Below are positions 23,208 through 32,801 of a stretch of 64,000 nucleotides of DNA, one piece after another. Made by a program: the position numbers and the translations under genes. Within the stretch, counting starts at the first letter, position 1. Each line of letters starts with the position of its first letter. Source of the stretch: an uncultured Prevotellaceae bacterium (lineage in GTDB: Bacteria; Bacteroidota; Bacteroidia; Bacteroidales; Bacteroidaceae); contig OMWC01000005.1 in assembly GCA_900314655.1 (NCBI GenBank), positions 1-64,000 on the forward strand, written 5' to 3'. The notes beneath the pieces are model-generated. The model was not told the origin of the DNA. It searched no databases and worked only from the letters and a program-made list of their open reading frames with translations.

Positions 23208-26200
23208 TTAAGGGTTAGAGTTCGAAGTGAAATCGTTGCGGTATTCCTTGGGCGTCTTTCCGTATTTCTGGCGGAAGCATTTCGTGAAGTAACCCGGGTC
23301 GCGGAAGCCTACGGCATAGGCTATCTCGGTGAAGTTCATGTCGGTGGTCTCCACGTAGTTGAGGGCTTTGGTCAGTCGGATTTCCTTCACCAGATCCACA
23401 GGGGCAAAGCCGGTGAGGCTCTTCAGTTTCTTGAAGAAGGGTGAACGTGAGAGGCCCATCTCTTCGGCCAGCGTGTTCACGTTGAAGTCCTCGTTCTGCA
23501 GGTTCTTCTCGATAATCTGGTGAACATTGCGCACGAATTCCAGGTCTTTCTGAATGAGGTGGGATTCGTAGGGGGGAACCCCTTCCAAACCTCCCCGAGG
23601 GGAGGCTTCCTGCTCTCCCCCTCGGGAGAGTTGGTGGGGGGGTATTACCATCTTGCGCTGGAAGATGCGCTGTTCCTCGAGCAACTGATTGATGCGCGCC
23701 TGTAGCAGTTCGCTTGAGAAGGGTTTGGTGATATAGGCGTTGGCACCGGTCGATATGGCCTGCGTATGGATTTCGTCGCCCTGTTTGGCAGTGAGGATGA
23801 TGACTGGTATGTGCGAAATGTTGAAGTCTTGGCGGATGCGCTTCAGCAGTTCCATGCCGTCCATCTTCGGCATCATCAGGTCGCTGACAATCAGGTCGGG
23901 GTGATACTGATACACTTTCTTCAGTCCTTCTTCGCCGTCGTGAGCCGTGAGCACCGTGTATTTATCCTGCAGTTGGAGACTCAGCATATGACAGAGGTCA
24001 ATGTTGTCTTCGATGAGGAGGAGGGTGGGTAAGACCTCCTCCAAACCTCCCCGAGGGGATGCTTTCTGCTCTCCCTCTCGGGGGAGTTGGTGGGGGATCG
24101 AGGGTTGGGGTTGGGCTCCCACATATTCCTCTATCTCATCGGCATTGAAATTCTCCTTCTCGATTGGGAGTTCGATGATGAAGGCGACACCTTTATCCAA
24201 GTTTTCAGCCCAGATATGTCCGTGGTGCATCAGCACGAACTCGCGACTTAGTGACAGCCCAATGCCTGTACCTGTTGAGGTGGTGTCGTCGCTGCGGTTT
24301 TCAGCCATGGCGAAGCGTTCGAAGATTTCCTCCAGTTTGTTCTCGGGAATGTTGGCTCCGTCATCTTCCACGCGGATAATAACCCCCTCCAAACCTCCCC
24401 GAGGGGAGGCTTTCTGCTCTCCCCCTCGGGGGAGTTGGTGGGGGGTTATCGACACGGTAATCGTGCCTCCCTCGCGGGTGTATTTGAAGGCGTTGTTGAT
24501 TAGGTTATTGATGACCACACCAATTTTCTGTCGGTCGCACCAGGCCATCACATGCTCATCGGGGAGAAGGAACTCATAGCTGATATCGCGTTCCTGCGCA
24601 TGGATGCGGTATTCCTGCCGGAAGGTTTCCAACAGTTCGTTAAGGTCGGTAAATGAGACGTGCATCTTCATCTTTCCGTTCTGTACCTTGCGGAAGTCGA
24701 GAATCTGGTTTACCAACTGCAGCATTTTCTTGGCATTGTTGTCGATGAGCGACAGATATTCCTTGCCCGAGGGTGACAGCCGTTCGTTTTTCTTGAGTTC
24801 CTCAATGGGACTCTTGATGAGGGTGAGTGGCGTGCGCAGTTCGTGGCTGATGTTGGTGAAGAAACGGATCTTCAGTTCCGCCAGGCGGTCGTTCACGTAG
24901 GTCTCATTTCGCATCTTGATCATATAGAGCACTAACCGGAAGGCTCCGTAGAGTAGGGCCAGCAGCAGCAGGGTGTAGATGATATAGGCCCACCACGAAG
25001 CCCACCAAGGTGGTAGAATCCGGATTTCGAGAATCCGTTCTGCTGCACCATTTCCCAGGGTCTTCACACGGAAAGTGTAGCGCCCTGGCGGCACATTGGC
25101 ATAAGAGGCCATGCGGTTCAGTCCGTTGGTATGCCACTGGTCTTCGTAACCGTCGAGGATATAGCTGTATGCCACTTGGTTTTGGTCGGTGAAGTTGAGC
25201 GAAGCGAACTCGATGGAGAACATGTTCTGGTTATGTTTCAGAACGATTTCCTTGGCATAGCGAACGGATCCATTATAGATGGCAGGCTGGAAATCGCTGA
25301 GCGGACGGTTATGTACGCGGAAGTCAACGATATAGATGGGATACTGACGATTGCTCTCGTTCATCACCACCTTGGGGTCGAAAGTCAGCACACCTTGCCG
25401 GCAAGCGATGAGGATGCGTCCGTCCTGTAGGCAGGCAACAGTGTTGTCCTCCACATTCACGACGGGGAATCCCGAATAGCGGTCGTAACTGCGGATGGAA
25501 GTATCTTCGTCGGGATTCAGACTGGCCAGTCCGTTCTCTGTGCAGATCCACAGGTGGTGCTGATGATCCTCGATGATACTGGACACGACATCTCCCGATA
25601 GACGTTCGGTAAATGGATAGTTCTTCAGTAGCGGACGGTGGGCCTGCTCGTCGTAGCCCTCCAACAGGTTCATGCCGCCGCCAAACATTCCGAGCCAGAT
25701 ACGTCCCTTGGAGTCTTTATAGAGTGAGAAGATGTCGTTATCCACCGTTCCTGCATCCTGCTGCTCGCGATAGATTTCGAAATGGATGTCCTGAGGCCTT
25801 TGGAACTGGCCTGAGAATGACATCAGTCCGTCGGTGGTTCCCACCCATAAGCGTCCGTTGGCATCTTCGGCGATGGAGCGCACGTTGAGGTAGAGTTCGT
25901 ATTTGGGGTAGTCTTTAAACTCGTTGTTGCGGTTGATAAACCGTGTTTCCCCATTTCGTTGCTCAATGAGATTCAGACCTCCGCCGAAGGTGCATGCCCA
26001 GATGCGGTGGTGCGAGTCCTCGAAGATGTAATAAACCCGGTCGTCGTTTAGCGAATAGGAATCGTTGGGATCATGGACGAAATGTTCAAGTGTGGAGTGT
26101 AGAGTGTAGAGTGTAGAGTTATGATTACCTTTTACTTTTATTATTCCATTCCCCTTTGTGCAGAACCAAAGATTGCCTTCATGATCCTCCATGATGTGAT

Positions 26201-27530
26201 AGACGTTGCCGATGTTCTGGATGCCTGTCGGCTTCACGGTCTGTGTCTTGGGGTCGATACAGAGCAGCATACCGTTACGGGTGCCTATCCAGAGGTCACC
26301 GTTCTTCTGCTGGTAGAGGGCGCGAATGCCTCGTGAGTCGCCTGTCTCATGTTCTTGTGAGAGAAGGTCGGGCATGAAAAAGGTGAAATGGGATGGTGTG
26401 AAATTCACCTTATAGACCCCGTTTGTGGTTGACGACATCCAGAGCAGTCCTTCGCTGTCAATGTCCAGATCGAAGAAGCGGAGAGCATTGACAGCCGTTG
26501 TAGAGAACGGACGCAGGTCGGCGACATTCTGCATCAGTTCCGTCTGATGGTCATAACGCCATACTTCACCGTTTTCGTGGAGGAAGAACAGTCCGTTTGT
26601 CCCAGCATCGCAGACCTTTCTCGAAGCAATCGTTTCGCCTTGTGGAATGGGGAAGCGCTGGAGCATGCCTGTCAGCGGATGCTGGCAGATGAGCGTCTGG
26701 GTGACACGGTTGAAGAACCACTGCCGCTGCTGTTTGTCTGTGAGGACCGGAATCTCCTGCGAAGTATAAGGGCTCACCGAACCGTTCTTGCAGTCTATCA
26801 CATAGGCTTCGCCCTCGTCGTTGCCTAGATAGATGTGGTTACCCGTGTGATAGTAATAGGTATAATGCTTGTCGGGTTTGATGAGCGACAGGTATTGGTT
26901 GCCCTTGGGACGTGGAACCACGTCCACTTTGAAGTCGGTGCCCAACCAGTAGAGATAGCGGTCATTGACGCCGAGGATATTGTGCTGCAACTTGAACGTT
27001 GCAGGGTCGATGGCCAGTGAACCGTCGAAGATGCGCTGAATCTTGATTTTTCCCTCCTTATCCACGTTGGCTTCATAAAGATTCTTGTTGCGGGTGAGCA
27101 GTAGCACGTGTCCGTTGGTGGCCTGCTGAATTTTGATGACCAGCATATTTTGGGAAATCTGCTTCAATTCATCGTAGATTTCGTGGAACAATTCATTTCG
27201 CTTGTCATAGAGGTAGAGGCGGTTATCTACATTACGAATCCACAGGTAGCCGTCGCCGTCTTCTACCATGGAGATTACTTTTCGGGGGGGGATGTCCGAC
27301 TCTTGGCGGCTACGGGTCACAAAGGGCGTAAACGTATCACCGTCAAAAGAGCACAGGCCGTACCACGTGCCAAACCAGAGAAAACCGTCCTTGCCTTTCA
27401 GCGAGCAATAGACAGTATTGCTGGGCAGCCCTTCTTCCAGCGTGTAGTGCTGTACTATCATACCATTCTGGGCATGGATGGGTAGCCAGCATGCCAGCAT
27501 GAAAATGAATGACAAGGCAATCTTCTTCAT
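23208..27530 (-). CDS. hybrid two-component regulator (HTCS) of the pectin locus
   Basis: The 1440-aa product has a signal peptide (about 1-20). Two Reg_prop beta-propellers follow (WFGTWYGLCSFDG, LWIGTRNGMLLCI, IWLGMFGGGMNLL, LWICTENGLASLN), then a Y_Y_Y domain (about 780-850), one membrane span (about 853-873), a HisKA domain with H896 (NISHELRTPL), a HATPase domain, a receiver with phospho-acceptor D1217 (LIVSDLMMPKMDG) and an AraC-type HTH at the end. Such proteins sense oligosaccharides in the periplasm and activate the adjacent SusC/SusD and enzyme genes. Four repeat-derived inserts are in frame: STLYTLHSTLEHF in the propeller (about 472) and three copies of PHQLPRGGEQKASPRGG. One of these lies in the HATPase domain between two strands (about 1029-1050), one between HATPase and receiver (about 1145), and one between receiver and HTH (about 1297). 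A TATCTTTG box at 27543-27536 lies only 5 nt before the ATG. The gene is divergent from susC. Confidence 0.95.
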   Translation of the reverse strand: MKKIALSFIFMLACWLPIHAQNGMIVQHYTLEEGLPSNTVYCSLKGKDGFLWFGTWYGLCSFDGDTFTPFVTRSRQESDIPPRKVISMVEDGDGYLWIRNVDNRLYLYDKRNELFHEIYDELKQISQNMLVIKIQQATNGHVLLLTRNKNLYEANVDKEGKIKIQRIFDGSLAIDPATFKLQHNILGVNDRYLYWLGTDFKVDVVPRPKGNQYLSLIKPDKHYTYYYHTGNHIYLGNDEGEAYVIDCKNGSVSPYTSQEIPVLTDKQQRQWFFNRVTQTLICQHPLTGMLQRFPIPQGETIASRKVCDAGTNGLFFLHENGEVWRYDHQTELMQNVADLRPFSTTAVNALRFFDLDIDSEGLLWMSSTTNGVYKVNFTPSHFTFFMPDLLSQEHETGDSRGIRALYQQKNGDLWIGTRNGMLLCIDPKTQTVKPTGIQNIGNVYHIMEDHEGNLWFCTKGNGIIKVKGNHNSTLYTLHSTLEHFVHDPNDSYSLNDDRVYYIFEDSHHRIWACTFGGGLNLIEQRNGETRFINRNNEFKDYPKYELYLNVRSIAEDANGRLWVGTTDGLMSFSGQFQRPQDIHFEIYREQQDAGTVDNDIFSLYKDSKGRIWLGMFGGGMNLLEGYDEQAHRPLLKNYPFTERLSGDVVSSIIEDHQHHLWICTENGLASLNPDEDTSIRSYDRYSGFPVVNVEDNTVACLQDGRILIACRQGVLTFDPKVVMNESNRQYPIYIVDFRVHNRPLSDFQPAIYNGSVRYAKEIVLKHNQNMFSIEFASLNFTDQNQVAYSYILDGYEDQWHTNGLNRMASYANVPPGRYTFRVKTLGNGAAERILEIRILPPWWASWWAYIIYTLLLLALLYGAFRLVLYMIKMRNETYVNDRLAELKIRFFTNISHELRTPLTLIKSPIEELKKNERLSPSGKEYLSLIDNNAKKMLQLVNQILDFRKVQNGKMKMHVSFTDLNELLETFRQEYRIHAQERDISYEFLLPDEHVMAWCDRQKIGVVINNLINNAFKYTREGGTITVSITPHQLPRGGEQKASPRGGLEGVIIRVEDDGANIPENKLEEIFERFAMAENRSDDTTSTGTGIGLSLSREFVLMHHGHIWAENLDKGVAFIIELPIEKENFNADEIEEYVGAQPQPSIPHQLPREGEQKASPRGGLEEVLPTLLLIEDNIDLCHMLSLQLQDKYTVLTAHDGEEGLKKVYQYHPDLIVSDLMMPKMDGMELLKRIRQDFNISHIPVIILTAKQGDEIHTQAISTGANAYITKPFSSELLQARINQLLEEQRIFQRKMVIPPHQLSRGGEQEASPRGGLEGVPPYESHLIQKDLEFVRNVHQIIEKNLQNEDFNVNTLAEEMGLSRSPFFKKLKSLTGFAPVDLVKEIRLTKALNYVETTDMNFTEIAYAVGFRDPGYFTKCFRQKYGKTPKEYRNDFTSNSNP
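23572..23645. repeat. 66-bp double palindrome in the HTCS gene, copy 1
   Basis: Two hairpins, CCTCCCCGAGGGGAGG and CTCCCCCTCGGGAGAG, are joined by CTTCCTG and flanked by CTTCCAAA and TTGGTGGGGG. It is translated as PHQLSRGGEQEASPRGGLEG in the receiver-HTH linker and nearly identical to copies 2 and 3. Confidence 0.8.
24026..24099. repeat. 66-bp double palindrome in the HTCS gene, copy 2
   Basis: Same architecture as the copy at 23572 with a few substitutions, translated as PHQLPREGEQKASPRGGLEE in the HATPase-receiver linker, next to the repetitive VGAQPQPSI. Confidence 0.8.
24380..24448. repeat. 66-bp double palindrome in the HTCS gene, copy 3
   Basis: Same architecture, translated as PHQLPRGGEQKASPRGGLEG. 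It sits inside the HATPase domain between TITVSIT and VIIRVEDDG, where related kinases have a short hairpin loop. Confidence 0.85.
26089..26120. repeat. CTCTACACT tandem repeat in the HTCS propeller
   Basis: Four near-exact units of AGTGTAGAG-type sequence are translated in frame as STLYTLHSTLEHF between propeller strands. Confidence 0.65.
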
Positions 27531-27741
27531 GGCTACAAAGATAATGCAAAATTTCGATTAAGCGAAAAGAAATCTAATATTATTTGGTTTTATTGAACTT
27601 GAAAAGACACAAGGTTAGTTGAAGATTTGATTTTTGTGGGATGATTTGTGCATTTTGATACAAAAAATGGTGACAAATTGTACATTTCTGCGTCTGTAAA
27701 ATATAGTGAACATCATTTTATACTAACCAAAACAAAAGAAC
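27531..27741. promoter_or_regulatory. divergent regulator/susC control region
   Basis: This 211-bp AT-rich gap separates the leftward regulator from rightward susC. A TATCTTTG box for the regulator lies at 27543-27536 on the - strand. For susC the best candidate is the imperfect TACATTTC at 27681 with TTTG at 27654, at wide spacing, which fits a promoter that depends on an activator. Binding sites for the regulator are expected here but I cannot mark them. Confidence 0.35.
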
Positions 27742-30700
27742 ATGAACAAATCTTTCAAGACCTATTTGGCTTGTGGTTTGGTAGCATCGTTGTTTGTGCC
27801 CGTCACAGCACTGGCCGACACGGCTATTCCCACCAGCGTGCCTGCCGAAGTTCAGCAGGCGAAGTCTATCAAAGGTAATGTAGTGGACGAGAATGGAGAA
27901 CCCCTGATCGGTGTCTCTATTAAAATCGTCGGAGCCAATGTCGGTGGCATCACTGACATTAACGGAAACTTTTCGGTGAGTAATGCCGAAGGTAAGCAAC
28001 TCCAGTTCTCCTATGCTGGTTACAAAACCCAGACGCTGGCTGCGCGCCCCGATATGAAAGTGGCGATGGAGCCCGACATGCAGGGCCTGGATGAAGTCGT
28101 GGTTATCGGTTTCGGTACCGTGAAGAAACGCGACCTGACAGGTTCTGTAGCACAGATTAAGAGTGAAGCTATTCTGCAGACTCCTACGAGCGATGTGGCT
28201 ACTGCGCTCCAAGGTCGTATCACGGGTCTGGATGTCAGTGGCGATGAGATGCGTATCCGTGGTAACCGTTCTATCAGCGGTAACAACGCACCGCTTGTTA
28301 TCATCGACGGTGTACAGGGTGGTTCGCTGAGCGATATCAACCCTGACGACGTTGAGAGCATTGACGTGTTGAAGGATGCTTCTTCTACGGCTATCTACGG
28401 TTCGCAGGGTGCCAATGGTGTAATTATCGTTACAACCAAAAAGGCTGAGGCTGGCCGATTCCTTGTCAGTTATAATGGAGATGTAACTGCAGCTTTCCGT
28501 GAGCAGCATCCCGACTATCGTTCGGGCCAGAACTATTATGATGCCCGTATGCTGGCCGCCAAGAATGCCGGCTCGTGGACCAGTTCTGCCGACGACCTGG
28601 CCGCTGTCTTCGGAGGCAGTCCTGAAGCCTATGCCGCTTATCAGGCCGGAGCATGGACCAACTATGAGGACCTGCTTCAGAAATCGACCACGTGGAGCAC
28701 TCGCCATACCGTCACCATGAGCGGTGGCAATGAGCGCACGCAGGCTCGTTTCAGCGTGGGTTATGCCAACAGGGGCAGCAAGTGGAAGGAGAGCGGCGGC
28801 AATGACCGCTACACACTCCGAGCCAGTATCGACCACAACATCCGCAAGTGGATCAACGGCGGTGTCACTTTCCAGCTGACTCACAATCGTTTTGAGCGTT
28901 CTCCGTATGAAGAGGCTTCCACAACTGATATGCAGCTCGGCTCTCCTTACGGCTACTATGATTACGATTCAAAGAAATATATCATCGGTACCGACCTGGT
29001 GGAGCGCCCGCTGGATGCCGGTGGCTATGTGAACCCGCTCATCAACACCTTCGGCGATGACCGCTACAAGCGTGAGGGCTATGGTACTAACGCAGTGGCC
29101 AACGGCTATCTCGACATTCATCCCATCGACGGACTGTCTTTGCGTACACAGTTTAATGCGCACATCACTAACTATTCCGATGGCCGCTTCACCGCAGGTA
29201 ATTCTGCCACACAGACCTACAACGGCACGAACCAAACTACGGCCTATGAAATCAAGTCCAACAGTCTCTATACGGAGTGGAACAACATCCTGACCTATCA
29301 GTTCAAGATGCTGCCCGAGGATCACCACCTCAGTGCTACCGCTCTGACCTCCTGGAACAAGCGTAAGTTCGACAATCTGGATGCCACCTCTATTGGCCAG
29401 ACGCTGGCCTCCAACCTCTGGTGGAACCTGGCTTCTAATGATGGCGGTGCAGGCCACCAGACTCACTCCAGCTATTACGAGCAGGAGCAGAGCTTCTCCT
29501 ATGCTTTCCGCGTCAACTACGACTGGAAGAGCCGCTACCTTTTCACGGCATCAGTTCGCCGCGACGGTGCTTCGCGTCTGGCCGAAGGCCATAAGTGGGA
29601 GACCTTCCCATCAGCAGCCGTTGCATGGCGCATCAGCGACGAGGCTTTCATGAAGGGCACCAAGTCATGGCTCGACGACCTGAAGATCCGCGCCACGTAT
29701 GGTGTCACGGGTAACTCGGGTATCCCCGTCTATGGCACGGCTTCGGGCGTGAAATACTATAATACCAAGCTCGGCTTCCAGGACACTAGCGTAGGCCGCT
29801 ACGAACTGGGTGTGCCCGATGGTGCCAACTATATTATCGGTAATAAAGACACGAAGTGGGAGATGTCCTATACATGGGATATCGGTTTCGATGCCATGCT
29901 GTTCAACAACCGCTTGAGCATCACCTTCGACTGGTATAACACGAAGACCAAGGACCTCATCATGGCCCGCAACCTGCCTACCACTTCTGGTAACGACGGT
30001 GCCTTCCAGACCTACACCAACATCGGCTCTACACGCAACCGCGGTTGGGAGTTGACCATCAACAGCCGCAACATCGTCACGAAGGATTTCCAGTGGAACT
30101 CCACGCTGTCACTTTCAGCCAACAGCGAGAAGATTCTTGAACTCTATGAGGGCAAGGAGCGCATCACGATGGGTAATAACACACCTGAGAATACAACTCT
30201 TCAGGTGGGGTATCCCGTCAAGTCATACTATACGTTCGACTACTTAGGTATCTGGCAGACCAGCGAGGCCGCAGAGGCTGCCAAGGTCTTCACCGATGAA
30301 AAGAAGACTACGCCTTTCAAGCCAGGTGACATCAAGGTACGCGATATCGATGGTGACGGATGGATCGACCAGAGCACCGACTACACCTATGTAGGCGCAC
30401 AGACGCCGAAATGGTTCGCTGGATTCAACAACGATTTCCGCTACAAGGATTTCGACCTGAATATCTATATCTATGCCCGTTGGGGACAGTGGGGAGATAA
30501 CCCGCTCTCCGCCTTCCAGCCCGGCAACGGTGGCAAATATACCACGATGGACTACTGGGTAGCAGGCACCAACGAGGGAGGATCATTCCCAGCCCTGATG
30601 CAGAACTACAACTTCTACGACTACAAGGGCTATACCGCTTATTGGTATTGCGAGCAGTCGTTTATCCGCCTCAAGCGCATCTCGTTAGGCTACACGCTGC

Positions 30701-30855
30701 CGCGCACGCTGTTAAGCCGCATGGGCATCGAGAAACTACGCGTCTATGCAACCGTCAACAATCCTTTCTGCTACGTTAAGAACGACTGGATGAAGCACTT
30801 CGACCCCGAAGGTCTGCAGCGCAGCATTACGTTTGGTCTGAATGTTAACTTTTAA
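27742..30855 (+). CDS. susC: SusC-family TonB-linked outer-membrane transporter
   Basis: The 1037-aa product has a signal peptide (about 1-25) and a carboxypeptidase-regulatory-like domain (IKGNVVDENGEPLIGVSIKI). The TonB box/plug region includes the diagnostic DEVVVIGFGTVKKRDLTGSV, NAPLVIIDGVQGG and SIDVLKDASSTAIYGSQGAN. A 22-strand barrel follows, ending SITFGLNVNF with a terminal Phe. SusC proteins import oligosaccharides of the locus substrate through the outer membrane with their SusD partner, encoded 3 nt downstream. Given the surrounding enzymes the cargo is probably a rhamnogalacturonan oligosaccharide. The regulator of the locus is transcribed divergently from the shared gap. Confidence 0.95.
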   Translation: MNKSFKTYLACGLVASLFVPVTALADTAIPTSVPAEVQQAKSIKGNVVDENGEPLIGVSIKIVGANVGGITDINGNFSVSNAEGKQLQFSYAGYKTQTLAARPDMKVAMEPDMQGLDEVVVIGFGTVKKRDLTGSVAQIKSEAILQTPTSDVATALQGRITGLDVSGDEMRIRGNRSISGNNAPLVIIDGVQGGSLSDINPDDVESIDVLKDASSTAIYGSQGANGVIIVTTKKAEAGRFLVSYNGDVTAAFREQHPDYRSGQNYYDARMLAAKNAGSWTSSADDLAAVFGGSPEAYAAYQAGAWTNYEDLLQKSTTWSTRHTVTMSGGNERTQARFSVGYANRGSKWKESGGNDRYTLRASIDHNIRKWINGGVTFQLTHNRFERSPYEEASTTDMQLGSPYGYYDYDSKKYIIGTDLVERPLDAGGYVNPLINTFGDDRYKREGYGTNAVANGYLDIHPIDGLSLRTQFNAHITNYSDGRFTAGNSATQTYNGTNQTTAYEIKSNSLYTEWNNILTYQFKMLPEDHHLSATALTSWNKRKFDNLDATSIGQTLASNLWWNLASNDGGAGHQTHSSYYEQEQSFSYAFRVNYDWKSRYLFTASVRRDGASRLAEGHKWETFPSAAVAWRISDEAFMKGTKSWLDDLKIRATYGVTGNSGIPVYGTASGVKYYNTKLGFQDTSVGRYELGVPDGANYIIGNKDTKWEMSYTWDIGFDAMLFNNRLSITFDWYNTKTKDLIMARNLPTTSGNDGAFQTYTNIGSTRNRGWELTINSRNIVTKDFQWNSTLSLSANSEKILELYEGKERITMGNNTPENTTLQVGYPVKSYYTFDYLGIWQTSEAAEAAKVFTDEKKTTPFKPGDIKVRDIDGDGWIDQSTDYTYVGAQTPKWFAGFNNDFRYKDFDLNIYIYARWGQWGDNPLSAFQPGNGGKYTTMDYWVAGTNEGGSFPALMQNYNFYDYKGYTAYWYCEQSFIRLKRISLGYTLPRTLLSRMGIEKLRVYATVNNPFCYVKNDWMKHFDPEGLQRSITFGLNVNF

Positions 30856-30858
30856 ACA

Positions 30859-32754
30859 ATGAAAATTATGAAATTATTCAATAAATATTTCGTTGGTACA
30901 CTTCTTGTAGGTGCTACCATGGGTCTTGCCTCGTGCGATCTCGACGAGTATAATCCTTCTTCGGAAAGCTCGGAGAACGTTTTCGCCACAGAACAGGGTA
31001 TTGAAGGACTCGTCAACCAGATGTACTACAATTTCCGGTGGAAATACTATGGACGTGAAGACCCCGTCCTCTACTTCGAAGGTGCTGGCGACATCTGGGC
31101 AAACATGCCTGACAAATATACCTATGGCATGCAGCTCACTCGTTTCGTTGACCTTCAAGGTGACCGTGGTCAGGTGAAAGGTGCATGGAACCGCGTGTAT
31201 GATATCGTCAACCTGGCTAACACTGTGCTCGACTATCTGCCCACGACGAAGAATCTTGCAGATGAAACACGCAACGACTTCGAGGGTGAGGCTCGCTTCA
31301 TGCGCAGTTATGCATATTGGTGGCTCGTAGAGTGGTTCGGCGACATTGAAATGCGTACCCACGGTACCGATCAGCCTACCTTTGCAGCCTATCGTACCGA
31401 TCGCAAGACCATTTACGACGAGGTCATCATCCCCGATGCCGAGGCTGCCGTCAAATTGCTCAAGGTAGAGCCTTACAAGGGAAACATCGGACGTGCTCAG
31501 AAGAAGGCAGCCTATGCCCTGCTGGCCCGTGTGGCTCTGGCTCGTGCTCAATATGAGACGGCTGGAAGTTCTGAGGCTCGTGATTTCTATCAGAAGGCTT
31601 ATGATGCTGCCAAGTATGTGATGGATAACCAAAATGCATTGGGTATCAAACTCTATAAAACATACGACGAGATTTGGCAGGCCAAAAACAACAAGTCGAA
31701 TACGGAGTACCTCTTCGTTGTGACCCACTCCAGCAACTCTACGCTCAACCCACAGTCAGGTAACCCCAACCGTCTGCATATGTATTGGTCTCCACGACTG
31801 CTCAACCGCTTCGGAAATACACAGACTGCCGATAACTGGGAGTATCCGCGTGAAAGTGTGTTGCTCTGTCCCACCTATTATCTGCTGAATCTCTACAAGG
31901 ATTGGGACCTGCGCTACGATGTCTTATTCCAGGAGGATTTCCCCACCAGTGCTGACAGTTACACTTGGACCGAAGAGGATGCTGTCAACCATTACCAGGC
32001 TCCCGCCTCTATCGTGGGAAAGACCATCACCAAGGGTCAGCTGGGATTGAAGGTCAGCCGTTTCCCCGTCACCGATGCCGAGCGTGAAGCTGCTGCCCAG
32101 AAAGGTTATGTGTTACTGGGTGCAAACAATATCTACGACCTGCGTCCAGGTAAGGTGACAAGTATGGGTGGAGCACGTATTCGTGATCTGAACAATGCCA
32201 ATGGCGACGACTATCCCTCTTCTGACTGGATTTATACCTCATTCCCGCGTTTCCGCAAGTATCGCATCTGGGACCGCGATCCCAAAGGCACCTTCCTGTT
32301 GACTGCTGCCAATGCACAGGTAGGTTTCGCCGATGTGCCCATTTTCCGATATGCAGAGATGCCGCTCATAGCTGCTGAGTGCCAGATTATGATGGGCAAC
32401 ACATCCGAGGCTGCCAATATCATCAACGACGAGGCAAAGGGCATCCGCACTAGTCGTATTCTGAAGCCCGGCCATGATGCCAGCGAGATGAAGGTAAAGG
32501 CAGGTGATATGACCATCGAGTGGATTCTCGAGGAGCGTGCCCGCGAACTCTGTGGTGAGTGGCTGCGCTGGTTCGACCTGAAGCGTACCCATAAGATGGT
32601 TGAGTATTTCAAAGGACACAATCCCGCCATGCGTGGTGACGATCCTGTTGATGAGCACAACTACTTATGGCCTATCCCGACAGACTTCCTCGACAAGATT
32701 GAAAACGGTGTGGAATTCGGTCAGAATCCCGGCTACAACCCCTACACCAAGTAA
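30859..32754 (+). CDS. susD: SusD-family surface glycan-binding lipoprotein
   Basis: The 631-aa product begins with a lipoprotein signal, and the lipobox GLASC gives the lipidated Cys at residue 26. The start of the mature chain (DLDEYNPSSESSENVFATEQ) and the TPR-rich body with ARFMRSYAYWWLVEWFGDI, the AYALLARVALARAQYE helix and the C-terminal IEWILEERARELCGEWLRWF followed by LKRT are classical SusD (SusD-like 3 and RagB/SusD) features. It sits on the outer-membrane surface capping SusC. It begins 3 nt after susC; an ATG three codons further in (30868) is an alternative start. An 18-bp hairpin directly after the stop ends the unit. Confidence 0.95.
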   Translation: MKIMKLFNKYFVGTLLVGATMGLASCDLDEYNPSSESSENVFATEQGIEGLVNQMYYNFRWKYYGREDPVLYFEGAGDIWANMPDKYTYGMQLTRFVDLQGDRGQVKGAWNRVYDIVNLANTVLDYLPTTKNLADETRNDFEGEARFMRSYAYWWLVEWFGDIEMRTHGTDQPTFAAYRTDRKTIYDEVIIPDAEAAVKLLKVEPYKGNIGRAQKKAAYALLARVALARAQYETAGSSEARDFYQKAYDAAKYVMDNQNALGIKLYKTYDEIWQAKNNKSNTEYLFVVTHSSNSTLNPQSGNPNRLHMYWSPRLLNRFGNTQTADNWEYPRESVLLCPTYYLLNLYKDWDLRYDVLFQEDFPTSADSYTWTEEDAVNHYQAPASIVGKTITKGQLGLKVSRFPVTDAEREAAAQKGYVLLGANNIYDLRPGKVTSMGGARIRDLNNANGDDYPSSDWIYTSFPRFRKYRIWDRDPKGTFLLTAANAQVGFADVPIFRYAEMPLIAAECQIMMGNTSEAANIINDEAKGIRTSRILKPGHDASEMKVKAGDMTIEWILEERARELCGEWLRWFDLKRTHKMVEYFKGHNPAMRGDDPVDEHNYLWPIPTDFLDKIENGVEFGQNPGYNPYTK

Positions 32755-32793
32755 TAATAATTGAGCCCGCCGATTGGCGGGCTCAATTATTAT
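32754..32793. terminator. bidirectional hairpin terminator, 18-bp stem
   Basis: AATAATTGAGCCCGCC pairs with GGCGGGCTCAATTATT around the loop GATT, with A-rich and T-rich sides, so it can terminate both the rightward susD message and the leftward GH3 message (stop at 32802). The first stem base is the last base of the susD stop codon. Confidence 0.9.
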
Positions 32794-32801
32794 ATAATCG
32801 G

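Noticed and set aside
27718-28884. 388-codon open frame on -, antisense to susC
   Set aside because: It lies wholly within the susC start region on the other strand and encodes no recognisable motif.
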